Below are positions 8,967 to 17,249 of a stretch of 64,000 bases of DNA, piece by piece. Origin of the DNA: CBIHON01 sp966211965 (GTDB lineage: Bacteria; Pseudomonadota; Gammaproteobacteria; Burkholderiales; Burkholderiaceae_D); contig CBIHON010000011.1 in the NCBI GenBank assembly GCA_966211965.1, positions 1 through 64,000 of the forward strand. The letters are read 5' to 3'. The position numbers and the translations under genes were made by a program. Within the stretch, counting starts at the first letter, position 1. Every line of letters starts with the position of its first letter. Below the pieces are notes generated by a model. The model saw only the letters and a program-made list of their open reading frames with translations, had not been told where the DNA came from and did not search any database.

Positions 8967-9017
8967 GGGGGTAAGCCAAGATAAAACCAGAAATGACACA
9001 TAAGCCTAAAAGTAATA
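8967..9017 (+). repeat. Left terminal inverted repeat of the Tn3-family transposon
   Basis: Begins GGGGGTAAGCCAAGAT and runs 51 bp. It matches the reverse complement of 22533-22583 at 47 of 51 positions and is preceded by the GTGTA target duplication at 8962-8966. Confidence 0.95.
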
Positions 9018-9094
9018 AAGAATCGCATTGTCATGCATTTTTGATATTTTCAGGCCACCTATTCTTTTGGCCTTGTGGAGAGTGCTTCCTCTTC

Positions 9095-10057
9095 TTATTT
9101 CGGGTTGACCAAATTACTCAAAATGTCCGCACCCCTGCGGATTTCGCCAGAAGCCAAGGCGTACCGAAAGCGATCGTCACGGGCGTAAATTTGCCTGTTG
9201 CTATGCGCAACAATGATTCCATTGATTTGCGCGACGGTTTCCGGCCTTGCCTCCCTCACTCCCACTTCGCCGTCAAAAACACCCAGCATGGCCAGATCCC
9301 GCGTCACCGTAAAAATGACTTCTGTGTCGCGCAAGCCGAAACCCGGTGAGGAAAACGGTCCTCGATTCTTTCGCTCGCTCCACACCAACACGACCGGATC
9401 ATCGCTAGTGATAAAACCGCCGGAATTCGCTGGTGCCCTGATCAGGAGCCAGTGCCTTTTACCCAACAACGGCAAGACTGTATCGACCAGTTCGAGTTCT
9501 TGCCTGACATGCCCTGTCGTCGACACTTCAATCGTGTATTCATCGCGTTCAACAAAATCCCGCATTGCCTCGTACGTGACAGCCTGATCCGATTCGACAA
9601 CGTCACCACGCACGGGCGTGCCCAAGCTTGCTTCGTAGTGCTCCTTGGTGGCCACGGTCAACTCCATCATGCGCTTAATGATCCGTTCCTGGAACTCTTG
9701 AGAGTGCTCGCGCATGCGCGGGTTGCGTACCGCAAGCAACGCGATCAGGTTGAGGATGAGGTTGTAGGCCTCGTCGTCGCCGAATTCCTTGCTGATGGCC
9801 ATACGTTCCAGCGCCTTATCGACCAATCCCTCAAAGCGTGCGTAATCGGATTCGATTTGATTCGGCGGTACACCAGGCACATCAATGCGGTTGAAGTCGC
9901 GCGCTGACGCGACGTTGCGCGGAATGGTTTCGAAAGTTTTGCGGCTAATCGCATCAGCCACGAACAGCTTGGCGTTCTTGCTACGGCTTTTCGCGAAGCC
10001 CTTAAGGTAACACTGGGGTATCCAATGATGGTTTCGCGCTTCTGCTTTCGTTGTCAT
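9095..10057 (-). CDS. DUF4238 domain-containing protein
   Basis: A 320-residue protein starting with the characteristic RNHHWIPQCYLKGFA segment of DUF4238, then a helical middle and a late GGFITSDDPVVL motif. The function of this family is not established; members are often found in mobile and defence-rich contexts. It lies just inside the left transposon end with its 3' end about 80 bp from the terminal repeat. Its ATG overlaps by 4 bp the stop of a short upstream frame (10054-10161), so it was probably the second gene of a unit whose first gene is truncated. Transposon cargo. Confidence 0.75.
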   Translation of the reverse strand: MTTKAEARNHHWIPQCYLKGFAKSRSKNAKLFVADAISRKTFETIPRNVASARDFNRIDVPGVPPNQIESDYARFEGLVDKALERMAISKEFGDDEAYNLILNLIALLAVRNPRMREHSQEFQERIIKRMMELTVATKEHYEASLGTPVRGDVVESDQAVTYEAMRDFVERDEYTIEVSTTGHVRQELELVDTVLPLLGKRHWLLIRAPANSGGFITSDDPVVLVWSERKNRGPFSSPGFGLRDTEVIFTVTRDLAMLGVFDGEVGVREARPETVAQINGIIVAHSNRQIYARDDRFRYALASGEIRRGADILSNLVNPK

Positions 10058-10161
10058 GTGCTCCCCTTCGCCAAGAACTTCTTTCGCCAGGCCTCTGCGA
10101 TCTCAACAAACTGCATTATTGAGTCCTGACACGGACCCTCTGCATCTTCAAAATGCGCCAT
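10054..10161 (-). pseudogene. Short remnant frame translationally coupled to the DUF4238 gene
   Basis: A 35-codon frame (MAHFEDAEGP...FLAKGST) whose TGA overlaps the ATG of the DUF4238 gene. Protein-like sequence continues in frame upstream of this Met for about 20 codons (FEGFRIRQGGLAYLNFDF) without a start codon before a stop. This looks like the 3' end of a larger truncated gene. No family recognised. Confidence 0.4.
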
Positions 10162-10392
10162 GAATTTGAAATCGAAATTCAAGTACGCCAGCCCACCTTG
10201 CCTGATCCTAAAACCTTCGAACTGACAGAATATATTCTATAAATGAGGTCGGCCGGGATTACGGCTTTTTTCGCAAAAACATATCTAAGTCGTTGATATA
10301 AAAAATAAAATCAGAAAAGCGCTTTGACGTCTATGGCACATTCGTGCTGAACAATTCTCCTCACTCAAAATGACTAATTCATTCTGGGCGCG
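10162..10392. other. Gap between DUF4238 unit and tnpT-like gene
   Basis: About 230 bp. It includes the untranslated upstream part of the truncated frame and an AT-rich stretch around 10225-10320. No complete gene or clear terminator was found. Confidence 0.35.
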
Positions 10393-11481
10393 TCACCCCG
10401 GTTGGGCGGCTGACGACATCGTATCGGGGCTAGGCTGCGCGCCACTGCCAAGCGACGGGACATGGCGGACCTGCTCCGCCAGCGTAGCGCGCTCTTGTAG
10501 CCAGGCGTGCTTTTCCTCGGTAAGCCGGTCGGCGCGTTCTTCGGCGCGGCGCAACTGGTCGGCCAGCATCGCCGTCTCTTGTTCGCGTGCCGCCAGCGCT
10601 ATCCTGGCCTTGGCCAATTGCGTCTGCATTGCCTCCATTTGAGCGGCCAGGTGTTGCTGCGCCGCTGTCGTTGCCTCAAGGCGTGCCGCCACACGTTCCC
10701 GCTCCGTGCGTAGCGAGACCAATTCCTCCTGTGCGACGTCCGCAGTCTGCTGCAATTGCACCTGGTTGGCGGACAAGTGTGCAAGGCGCGCTTCCTGTTG
10801 GCCCAGTGTGGCTTGCTGGGACGCGATTTGTCGATTCGCCGTGGCGAGATCCTGCTCGAACCGAGCGATGCGCTGCTCATAGGCTTGGCGCTCCTCGGCG
10901 CGCTGAGCGGCGATCGCTTCCTGGTAATGTTCGAACTGGACGCGCGCTTGCGACAGCTGGTGGTCGAGCGCAGCAGCCTCGGCGGCGCGATCGGCCAGGC
11001 GCTGCTGCAAGCCGTCGTTGTGGGCCTGAGCGGTGGCCAACGCCATGCTCTGGGCGTGGTAACTCTCCTGCAGCTGCGACAGCGCCGTTCGCGTGCCCGC
11101 CAGTTCATCCTTCAGCGCAGCGTTAGTGGCGAGTGCAGCATCGCGCTCAGTGCGCAACTGCTGCTCGCGCTCAGCGGCGGCGCGCAGCGCTGCTGTCTGT
11201 TGTTGTTTCGCCTGTTCGAGCTGTTCCGCGAACTCGGCTTGCATGTGTTGATGAAGCCCTTTGACAGCGGCCAGGAGCGACGGCGGTAAGCCGGCTTCGG
11301 CTTGCGCAATTTCTCCCTGATGTTCGGTCTTCCAACGCTTCAAGAACGGCGCAATGGTGCTCTTACTGCCGGTGCCGCCGAGCGTATCCCGGACGCTATC
11401 GACTGTCGGATTCTTGCCTCCTTCAAACAGCTTGGTCGCCGCTTTCGCAACGTCGGAATACAGGATGCCGGCGCGTGCCAT
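10393..11481 (-). CDS. tnpT: TnpT-like cointegrate-resolution accessory protein (KfrA N-domain, long coiled coil)
   Basis: A 362-residue protein. The N-terminal 55 residues resemble the KfrA-type DNA-binding domain (GILYSDVAKAATKLFEGG, PTVDSVRDTLGG, STIAPFLKRW), followed by about 270 residues of Gln/Glu/Ala/Arg-rich coiled coil. In Tn4651-type transposons such a protein (TnpT) is transcribed divergently from the tyrosine recombinase TnpS and helps it act at the resolution site between them. The same arrangement is present here. A plasmid-type KfrA role is the alternative, but the position makes TnpT more likely. Confidence 0.8.
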   Translation of the reverse strand: MARAGILYSDVAKAATKLFEGGKNPTVDSVRDTLGGTGSKSTIAPFLKRWKTEHQGEIAQAEAGLPPSLLAAVKGLHQHMQAEFAEQLEQAKQQQTAALRAAAEREQQLRTERDAALATNAALKDELAGTRTALSQLQESYHAQSMALATAQAHNDGLQQRLADRAAEAAALDHQLSQARVQFEHYQEAIAAQRAEERQAYEQRIARFEQDLATANRQIASQQATLGQQEARLAHLSANQVQLQQTADVAQEELVSLRTERERVAARLEATTAAQQHLAAQMEAMQTQLAKARIALAAREQETAMLADQLRRAEERADRLTEEKHAWLQERATLAEQVRHVPSLGSGAQPSPDTMSSAAQPG

Positions 11482-11669
11482 GGAAAGGTCTCCGTGAAAT
11501 TAAATAACGTATTACATGATACGTAATATTACGATAAATAACGATTATGAATGTCATGAACTCTCCAATTTTTAATCTTCGATAAGGTTCATTATCGCAT
11601 GTCATATCGACTTTCAGCGTGGTATGCTGCTCCATCGCCAGTACACATGCCGCTTGGGAGCGACAAAAC
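11482..11669. promoter_or_regulatory. Putative resolution site (rst) and divergent promoters of tnpT/tnpS
   Basis: AT-rich 188-bp region between the divergent accessory and recombinase genes. It holds two dyads with the same geometry, 6-bp arms around 6-bp spacers: ACGTAT-tacatg-ATACGT (11507-11524) and CGATAA-ggttca-TTATCG (11580-11597). Paired arms with a short central spacer are what a tyrosine recombinase core site looks like; one may be the crossover core and the other an accessory or operator site. Function inferred from position and symmetry. Confidence 0.6.
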
Positions 11670-12680
11670 ATGCCACCCGATCCCACTACCGAAATCATCG
11701 ATATGCCGGGTCAGCCCGACGGCGTTCTCGCGTTGCGTACCGCTGGTATGCCGCCTGCCGAGGCCGATCTGGCAGCGCGCCATCGCGCCTTCCTGGCTGC
11801 TGCGACCTCCGACAACACGCGACGCACCTATCGCTCGGCCATCCGGCACTTCTATGCCTGGGGCGGCAAGTTACCGTGTGGCGAAGCGGCGATCATCCGC
11901 TACCTGTTGGCCTACGCCGATTCCTTAAATCCACGCACGCTGGCGCTGCGCCTGACCGCCTTGTCGCAGTGGCACCTTCACCAAGGCTTCTCCGATCCGG
12001 CGTCGACGCCGACCGTGCGCAAGACGCTCGCCGGAATCATGCGCACCCACGGCAAACCGAAGCGCAAAGCCAGGCCGCTGCCGGTCGAAGACGTGGAACG
12101 GATCGTGGCGTACCTGGCTACGGTCGACACTCTGCAAGCCCGGCGCGACAACGCACTGGTGCAAATCGGCTTTTTCGGCGGCTTTCGCCGCAGCGAGCTG
12201 GCCAGCCTTGAAGTGCCGCACATCGCCTGGGAGCGCGACGGCATCATCATCACGTTGCAGCGCTCGAAAACCGACCAGGAAGGCGCAGGCATTGCCAAGG
12301 CGATTCCCTATGCCGACGGACCATGCTGCCCGGCGACGGCCTTGCGTGCCTGGCTCGACGCCGCGGGTATCGCCTCTGGGGCCGTGTTCCGGTCGATCAG
12401 CCGCTGGGGCGCGATCGGCGCCGACGCCTTGAACGACGCTAGCGTGAACACGATCCTGCAGTCGTGCGCGAAAGCCGCCGGCCTGGAAAATGTGCCCGAG
12501 CTGTCGGGGCACAGCCTGCGGCGCGGCATGGCGACCAGCGCCCATCGCGCCGGCGCCGACTTCCGCGACATCAAGCGGCAAGGCGGTTGGCGTCACGACG
12601 GCACGGTACAGGGCTATATCGAGGAAGCCAGCCAATTCGAGGACAATGCTGCCCGGGCCCTGCTGCGGCCGAAGGGATAG
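11670..12680 (+). CDS. tnpS: TnpS-like tyrosine recombinase (cointegrate resolvase)
   Basis: A 336-residue tyrosine recombinase. An N-terminal SAM-like core-binding domain (SDNTRRTYRSAIRHFYAW) precedes a catalytic domain with GGFRRSELASL (first Arg), SGHSLRRGMAT (His-x-x-Arg), GGWRHDGTVQGYI (Trp/His and the nucleophilic Tyr). In Tn4651-like elements this enzyme resolves the cointegrates made by TnpA. The start at 11670 has a GGGAG site; the upstream Met at 11619 is less likely. It is divergent from tnpT, with an HNH-like gene starting 4 bp after its stop. Confidence 0.85.
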   Translation: MPPDPTTEIIDMPGQPDGVLALRTAGMPPAEADLAARHRAFLAAATSDNTRRTYRSAIRHFYAWGGKLPCGEAAIIRYLLAYADSLNPRTLALRLTALSQWHLHQGFSDPASTPTVRKTLAGIMRTHGKPKRKARPLPVEDVERIVAYLATVDTLQARRDNALVQIGFFGGFRRSELASLEVPHIAWERDGIIITLQRSKTDQEGAGIAKAIPYADGPCCPATALRAWLDAAGIASGAVFRSISRWGAIGADALNDASVNTILQSCAKAAGLENVPELSGHSLRRGMATSAHRAGADFRDIKRQGGWRHDGTVQGYIEEASQFEDNAARALLRPKG

Positions 12681-12684
12681 CGCT

Positions 12685-13479
12685 ATGGCCGCGACCAAAC
12701 CGACCGGGCATTGTCATCTGTGCGGCAAGCATGGCGAGCTGACGTACGAGCATATCCCGCCCAGGGCGGCGTACAACAAGAGCCCGGTCCTGGCGGCGTA
12801 TGGTCGCCAACTCTTCGAAGGCAAAGCTGTCGACGAGCTCGACATGGAAAAATGCCAGCGTGGCGCCGGCGACTTCACCCTTTGCGCCCAATGCAACAAC
12901 GACACCGGCAGCTGGTACGGCCATGCCTATGTCGACTGGGTGCGCCAGGCGGCAGAGTTGCTCGATCGTGCCAACGGTGCGCCTTCGCTGATCTATCCAT
13001 TCCGGCTGCATCCGCTCAACGTGGTCAAGCAGATCGTCGCAATGTTCTTTAGCGTGAATTCGCCGACCTTCCGCGAGCGCGTCCCATACCTGGAACATTT
13101 CGTTCTCAACAAGGCATTGCGTTATCTGCCGCCCGACATCGGTGTGTACGCCGGCTATACCGTGATGAAAGGGAATAGCCGCTCGGCTGGTTTCTCTGGC
13201 ATCCTGGACGGTTCAGGCCATGCGCCACAAACCTATGCCGTCTCGGAGATCGCGTTTCCGCCATTCTGCTTCGTGATGACGTTCGATTGCCCATGCCCGG
13301 ATCGCAGGCTGGTCGACATTTCGTCGTTCGCCGCATATAGCTATGGCGAGATCCGGTCGTTTGACCTCCGGATGCCGGTGCTGCCGATCCATACCGCCTA
13401 TCCAACCGATTACCGAACGCCGCAGGAAGTCGTCAAGGCAAAGGCCGCGGCCATGACGCGCCCGGCCGGTTCGACGTAG
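12685..13479 (+). CDS. HNH-endonuclease-like zinc protein, transposon cargo
   Basis: The 264-residue product has a C10-x2-C13 / C67-x2-C70 zinc-binding arrangement around an HNH-like segment (CHLCGKHGELTYEHIPPRAA ... LCAQCNNDTGSWYG). This resembles HNH-family proteins in which EHIPP supplies the first His. The remaining 190 residues are not recognised. It starts 4 bp after the tnpS stop, so it is probably co-transcribed with it, which is unusual for a resolvase gene. A nuclease with a defence or transposition-related role is possible, but the later catalytic His/Asn residues cannot be confirmed by eye. Confidence 0.6.
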   Translation: MAATKPTGHCHLCGKHGELTYEHIPPRAAYNKSPVLAAYGRQLFEGKAVDELDMEKCQRGAGDFTLCAQCNNDTGSWYGHAYVDWVRQAAELLDRANGAPSLIYPFRLHPLNVVKQIVAMFFSVNSPTFRERVPYLEHFVLNKALRYLPPDIGVYAGYTVMKGNSRSAGFSGILDGSGHAPQTYAVSEIAFPPFCFVMTFDCPCPDRRLVDISSFAAYSYGEIRSFDLRMPVLPIHTAYPTDYRTPQEVVKAKAAAMTRPAGST

Positions 13480-13515
13480 GTCGGCGCCGGTGCCACGTGA
13501 GCTCGGCAGGCTTGC

Positions 13516-13779
13516 ATGCCGACAGCTTGGTACCCCTTGTTGTGGACCGTGCTGACGGATGCTGGCATCGTTTCGGCAAAGCTGTACAGCGGTCATTCGC
13601 TGCGGCGCGGCTTTCCGAACTCGGCAACGTTGAACGGCTGGGACTTGGAAACCTTAATAGCCTACGTGGGCTGGAAGCGTGTGCAATCGGCTCTACGCCA
13701 TATCGACGCGGTCGATTCCTTTGTGCAACAGCGGATTGAATCGACACTGCCGCCTAGGCTTGCGGCTCCCGGCCCGTAG
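13516..13779 (+). pseudogene. C-terminal fragment of a site-specific tyrosine integrase
   Basis: About 87 codons matching the end of a tyrosine recombinase: AKLYSGHSLRRGF followed by NGWDLETLIAYVGWKRVQSALRHID. The first catalytic Arg and whole N-terminal part are missing. The position where a YIDA-type motif would carry the nucleophilic Tyr reads HID, so the fragment is also catalytically degenerate. It differs clearly from the adjacent tnpS, so it comes from another element. Confidence 0.7.
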
Positions 13780-13846
13780 GCTCTGTTACCCATGTGGAAA
13801 GCGATCACCGGCCATGACGGCAACAAAGTCCCACTGCAACGCGTTG

Positions 13847-15064
13847 TCATGCCGGTTCCACGTTTGAACCGATTTCAAATCGAGATACCCTGATCGCCGC
13901 CAGATAACAACCCAGCGACACCACAGAAAACGCCAGCAGCACGCCAATCAACGGATAAGGCGATGGCGTCATCTGCACGATCGCTGCAATAGCAATTGGG
14001 CCTGCCGCCTTGGACACGAGCGCCGGGCCGGCCAGCGCACCGGATATCGCGCCATAATTTTCGCGCCCGAACAATGCCTGCGGAATAGTGCCGCGCACGA
14101 TTGTCATGATTCCGTTGCTTAATCCATAGAGCATGCAAAACGCGGCAGCCGCGAACTGGTGCTGGCCCAGCATTAGCAAGGTGAGCAGCGCCAGCGGCAG
14201 TGCCGCAAAAATCAATTTGCCCACCGTTTGCGGCGCGGCGCGACTGCCGAATAGCATTTCACCGATCCGTCCCGCCACCTGCAGCGGGCCGATCAGCGTT
14301 GCCATCAATACGGCCGTTGTCAGTGCATGGCCGTATTGATGCAGCAGCGGAATCAGGTGCACCGACAACGCAGAGAAAACAAAGCTGTTGGTGGAAAAGG
14401 CCAGGGCCAGCTTCCAGAATGCCGGATGGCGCACGGCGTCCCGCAATGAATAATCTCGCTTGGTATGCGCAGCCGGTAGAGGCATGCTTGCCGGTCGTCC
14501 ACCTGTCGTCAGCAGCGCATGCAACGGCGCGCACAGGACCAGTTGCATCGCGCCATACATCAGGTAGGTATCGCGCCAGCCGATCAAGCTATTAAGCTTC
14601 AGTGTCAGCGGCCAGAACAGCGTGCTGGCGAAGCCGCCGAACAAGGTCAGCGTCGAAATTGCCTTGCGCGGATTCGCAGTGAACGCGTGGTTAATCGTCG
14701 CGAATGCCGCCTCGTACAGCACCATCGCCATTGCCACACCCAACACGGTCCAGGCAAGTAAATACAGAAAGATGGAATGGGCAAGACCCAGCACAACGAA
14801 ACCGACGCCGCACGTCAAGGAGCCGATACCCATCACGGTGCGCCCGCCAAAGCGGTCGAGGAATACGCCGACCGGCGTCGATACCACCCCCGCCACCAGC
14901 AGGCTCCACGAGAACGCGCCAAATACCACTTCCGCGCGCCAGCCGAATTCGCGCTGCATCTCTGGCGCAAGGATGGCGAATGCGTAATACAAAGATCCCC
15001 ACGATATGATCTGAGTGAAAGCGAGGATGCCGATTGTGTTCCATGATGCACGGGTGATTTGCAT
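13847..15064 (-). CDS. MFS transporter of the ars-type module
   Basis: A 405-residue protein with about 12 hydrophobic segments and MFS hallmarks (DRFGGRTVMGIG after TM2, a repeated pattern in the second half). It is the third gene of a minus-strand unit after arsR and a flavoprotein, separated from the flavoprotein by about 100 bp. Such context points to export of an arsenical or of a product of the flavoprotein. It is not an ArsB or Acr3 family pump. Substrate not determinable from sequence. Confidence 0.75.
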   Translation of the reverse strand: MQITRASWNTIGILAFTQIISWGSLYYAFAILAPEMQREFGWRAEVVFGAFSWSLLVAGVVSTPVGVFLDRFGGRTVMGIGSLTCGVGFVVLGLAHSIFLYLLAWTVLGVAMAMVLYEAAFATINHAFTANPRKAISTLTLFGGFASTLFWPLTLKLNSLIGWRDTYLMYGAMQLVLCAPLHALLTTGGRPASMPLPAAHTKRDYSLRDAVRHPAFWKLALAFSTNSFVFSALSVHLIPLLHQYGHALTTAVLMATLIGPLQVAGRIGEMLFGSRAAPQTVGKLIFAALPLALLTLLMLGQHQFAAAAFCMLYGLSNGIMTIVRGTIPQALFGRENYGAISGALAGPALVSKAAGPIAIAAIVQMTPSPYPLIGVLLAFSVVSLGCYLAAIRVSRFEIGSNVEPA

Positions 15065-15165
15065 GACGTTGGCTGATTTGGTTGGACGGGGGCGCTGCTT
15101 ATACTTTGCAGCAATCGAGGTGGAACATTGGCATCAGTTGTCTGCCATCGGGAACGGAATTCAGC

Positions 15166-16608
15166 TCACGCGCAGCAGGCAGCCCGTGTCGGCTGGGCAG
15201 GCGCCTGTGCCGGCGCATTGCAGCCGCAGCCCGCATTGCCCTTTTCCTTCTCTTCGGCATCCAGCACACAGCAGGCATCGACGCCAGCCGGCGCTGCACC
15301 GCCGCAGCATCCGGCAACCGGTGCAGCCTCGACCGTACCGAGCAGCGGCGCCACACTGCAGACGCCTGTTTCCGGCAATTCCAGGCGCACGTCATTTGCC
15401 GCGGCCAGGTCGCCCGCCAACGCAGCCACAATCGAGCGCACTTGCTCATAGCCGGTCGCCATCAGGAAGTTGGGCGCACGGCCATAGCTCTTCGCGCCGA
15501 CCGCGTAATAGCCCGTTTCCGGATGCGCCAGTTCACGGTGGCCATGCGGCCGGACCGTGCCGCAACTATGTAGGTTCGGGTCGATCAGTGGCGCCAGCGC
15601 ATCGGTGCTTTCCAGCCAAGGATCCAGTCGCAACCGCAGTTCGCGCGCCATATCGAGGTTCGGCCGCGCGCCGGCGGCGCCGATGACCTCAGCGATGCCG
15701 CCGATGGTTGGTGTGATTCCGTCGCGCGGTTCGCCCACTACCTCGATGCCGTCCGGCCGCAGATGCAAGGCATGGATGCGGAAATGGGTATGTACTTCTA
15801 GCCGCCCAGCTTCCTGCAACTGTTTTAACCGTACACCGAGATGGCCCCGCGCCGGCAGCTGATCGGCATCGCCGCCGCCAAATACCTTGCCCAGGTTGGC
15901 GCCACGCATCGCCCATATCACGGTCGTACCCGGTTCCTGGGCGGCCAGTTCGGCCAGCGCTATCAGGTTGCCTGCCGCAGAATGACCGGCGCCGACCACC
16001 AGAACGCGCTTGCCGGCATAACGGGCGCGGTCTGCGCCCAGAATGTCAGGCATGCCGTAACGGATGCGGTCGGACAGCACGGTTTCCCCCAACGCCGGCA
16101 CGCCATTGGCGCCGAGCGGATTCGGCTGCGACCAGGTTCCTGCCGCATCGATGACCGCTTGCACCAGGATTTCCCGTTCTCCATCTGGCGTGCGAACGCG
16201 CAGCACAAACGGTGCGCTGTCCCGGTTCTTGGTCTTCACCTTGTCGTATCCGAGCCGAGTGATGGCCACCACACGATGGCCGAGGTGCAGATGCTGCGCG
16301 ATAGCGGGCAACGCAGCAAATGGCGCCAGATAGTCATCGATGATCTCGCCCGCAGTCGGCAGTCCCTCAAGGTCTGGTTCGCGCCAACCGCTGGCGCCAA
16401 GCAGCGTCCGCGCGACGTGATCGAGGTTATAGCGCCACGGTGAAAACAGCCGCACGTGCCGGTAACTGGCCAGATTGGCGGCAAGGGTATCGCCAGCCTC
16501 CAGAATGATAGGCGTCAAGCCATGTTGCACCAGATGGGCTGCAGCGGCCAAGCCGACCGGACCGGCGCCGATGACGGCGACGGGTAATGCCTTGGTTTCT
16601 CTTTCCAT
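15166..16608 (-). CDS. FAD/NAD(P)-binding monooxygenase-like protein with Cys-rich tail (ArsO-like)
   Basis: About 480 residues. An N-terminal FAD-binding Rossmann motif (VAVIGAGPVGLAAAAHL) and a second dinucleotide motif (VLVVGAGHSAAGN) give the two-domain plan of flavin monooxygenases. The last 45 residues are strongly Cys-rich with CC pairs (GCCGG, ACCV, GCGC, ACCA), suggesting thiol binding of arsenite, antimonite or another soft metal. It is preceded by arsR and followed by an MFS gene. ArsO-type flavoproteins are known in arsenic operons; this assignment is by context and fold. Start 16608 has a GGGGGAT site; the ATG at 16620 is the alternative. Confidence 0.75.
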   Translation of the reverse strand: MERETKALPVAVIGAGPVGLAAAAHLVQHGLTPIILEAGDTLAANLASYRHVRLFSPWRYNLDHVARTLLGASGWREPDLEGLPTAGEIIDDYLAPFAALPAIAQHLHLGHRVVAITRLGYDKVKTKNRDSAPFVLRVRTPDGEREILVQAVIDAAGTWSQPNPLGANGVPALGETVLSDRIRYGMPDILGADRARYAGKRVLVVGAGHSAAGNLIALAELAAQEPGTTVIWAMRGANLGKVFGGGDADQLPARGHLGVRLKQLQEAGRLEVHTHFRIHALHLRPDGIEVVGEPRDGITPTIGGIAEVIGAAGARPNLDMARELRLRLDPWLESTDALAPLIDPNLHSCGTVRPHGHRELAHPETGYYAVGAKSYGRAPNFLMATGYEQVRSIVAALAGDLAAANDVRLELPETGVCSVAPLLGTVEAAPVAGCCGGAAPAGVDACCVLDAEEKEKGNAGCGCNAPAQAPAQPTRAACCA

Positions 16609-16623
16609 CACATCCCCCATGTA

Positions 16624-16641
16624 ATTCGACGAAATACGAAT
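16624..16641. promoter_or_regulatory. Inverted repeat upstream of the flavoprotein gene, possible ArsR operator
   Basis: ATTCG-acgaaata-CGAAT lies between arsR and the flavoprotein gene. A related dyad with TTCGT/ACGAA arms lies in the arsR promoter region (16979-16994), so both are candidate binding sites for the same regulator. Confidence 0.45.
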
Positions 16642-16657
16642 AAAGAAGCAAAAAAAA

Positions 16658-16966
16658 TCAAAAACTCGCGACCAGTTGCTTCAACTGTTTCAAACGCACC
16701 GGGTTAATGCAGTAACACACCCGTTGCTCATCGGCGGAACCGAGAATCAATCCTGCCTCCTTCAAAATCGTGACGTGTTGCGAGATCGTGCTTGGCGCCA
16801 GCGGCAGGATATCGGTCAGGCTGCCGAAAAAGCATTCGCCATAGTCCACCAGGTGTTTGAGCAGCCGTACCCGCGCCGGATGACCAAGCGCCTTGCACAG
16901 TATGGCCATGTCGTCCACGTCGATCGGCGTGACTTCCTTCGGCGAGTTGGGTGGGCAGCAAGACAT
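16658..16966 (-). CDS. arsR: ArsR-family metalloregulator
   Basis: A 102-residue winged-helix repressor of the ArsR/SmtB family: ALGHPARVRLLKHL, then the recognition segment LAPSTISQHVTILKEAGLI, then the wing (CYCINP). Cys residues near the N-terminus (MSCCPPN), in GECFFGSL and in VCYCI could form a thiol sensor site. The start at 16966 gives the MSCC N-terminus; an upstream in-frame Met at 17047 would read through the operator region. It probably represses the arsR-flavoprotein-MFS unit and is released by a thiophilic metal(loid). Confidence 0.85.
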   Translation of the reverse strand: MSCCPPNSPKEVTPIDVDDMAILCKALGHPARVRLLKHLVDYGECFFGSLTDILPLAPSTISQHVTILKEAGLILGSADEQRVCYCINPVRLKQLKQLVASF

Positions 16967-16978
16967 TGGGGCAATAAA

Positions 16979-16994
16979 TTCGTTAATCGACGAA
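16979..16994. promoter_or_regulatory. Inverted repeat upstream of arsR, possible operator
   Basis: TTCGT-taatcg-ACGAA, 12 bp upstream of the arsR start. Symmetry, position and the related dyad at 16624-16641 support an ArsR binding site. Confidence 0.5.
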
Positions 16995-17181
16995 TAAAGA
17001 ATAAGCGGCAAGATTAGTTGTGTCAAGCCATATATTCGATATTTCAAATAATATAGAATAATTGAATTGTTAAAGGCCGATCGGCGATCAACGGGTTCCT
17101 CGCTTTATGAAGAATGTTGCACGAATGCCCGTCGACATTTCGTGAGCGCCGGTCAACTTTCCTTTCAAAGCGGCATTGAAA

Positions 17182-17232
17182 ATGCCCAGTATTCACGAAA
17201 CGGCATATCCACGCTTTAATCTGGAGCTGTCC
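17182..17232 (+). pseudogene. N-terminal remnant of a Tn3-family transposase
   Basis: MPSIHETAYPRFNLELS closely resembles the start of the intact transposase in this element (MASIERTAYPRFPRTLT) and of Tn3 transposases in general. Similarity stops after about 17 codons, and the DNA then runs into the 3' end of the CoiA-like gene. It marks an older element fused or deleted into this region. Confidence 0.55.
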
Positions 17233-17249
17233 TTGGATGTCTTATTGCT

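Noticed and set aside
8993..9349. 118-codon plus-strand ORF starting in the left transposon end
   Set aside because: Starts inside the terminal inverted repeat and runs antisense to DUF4238; not a credible gene.
15166..15300. Cys-rich end of the flavoprotein as a separate metallothionein-like gene
   Set aside because: It is in frame with the flavoprotein and has no start or ribosome binding site of its own.
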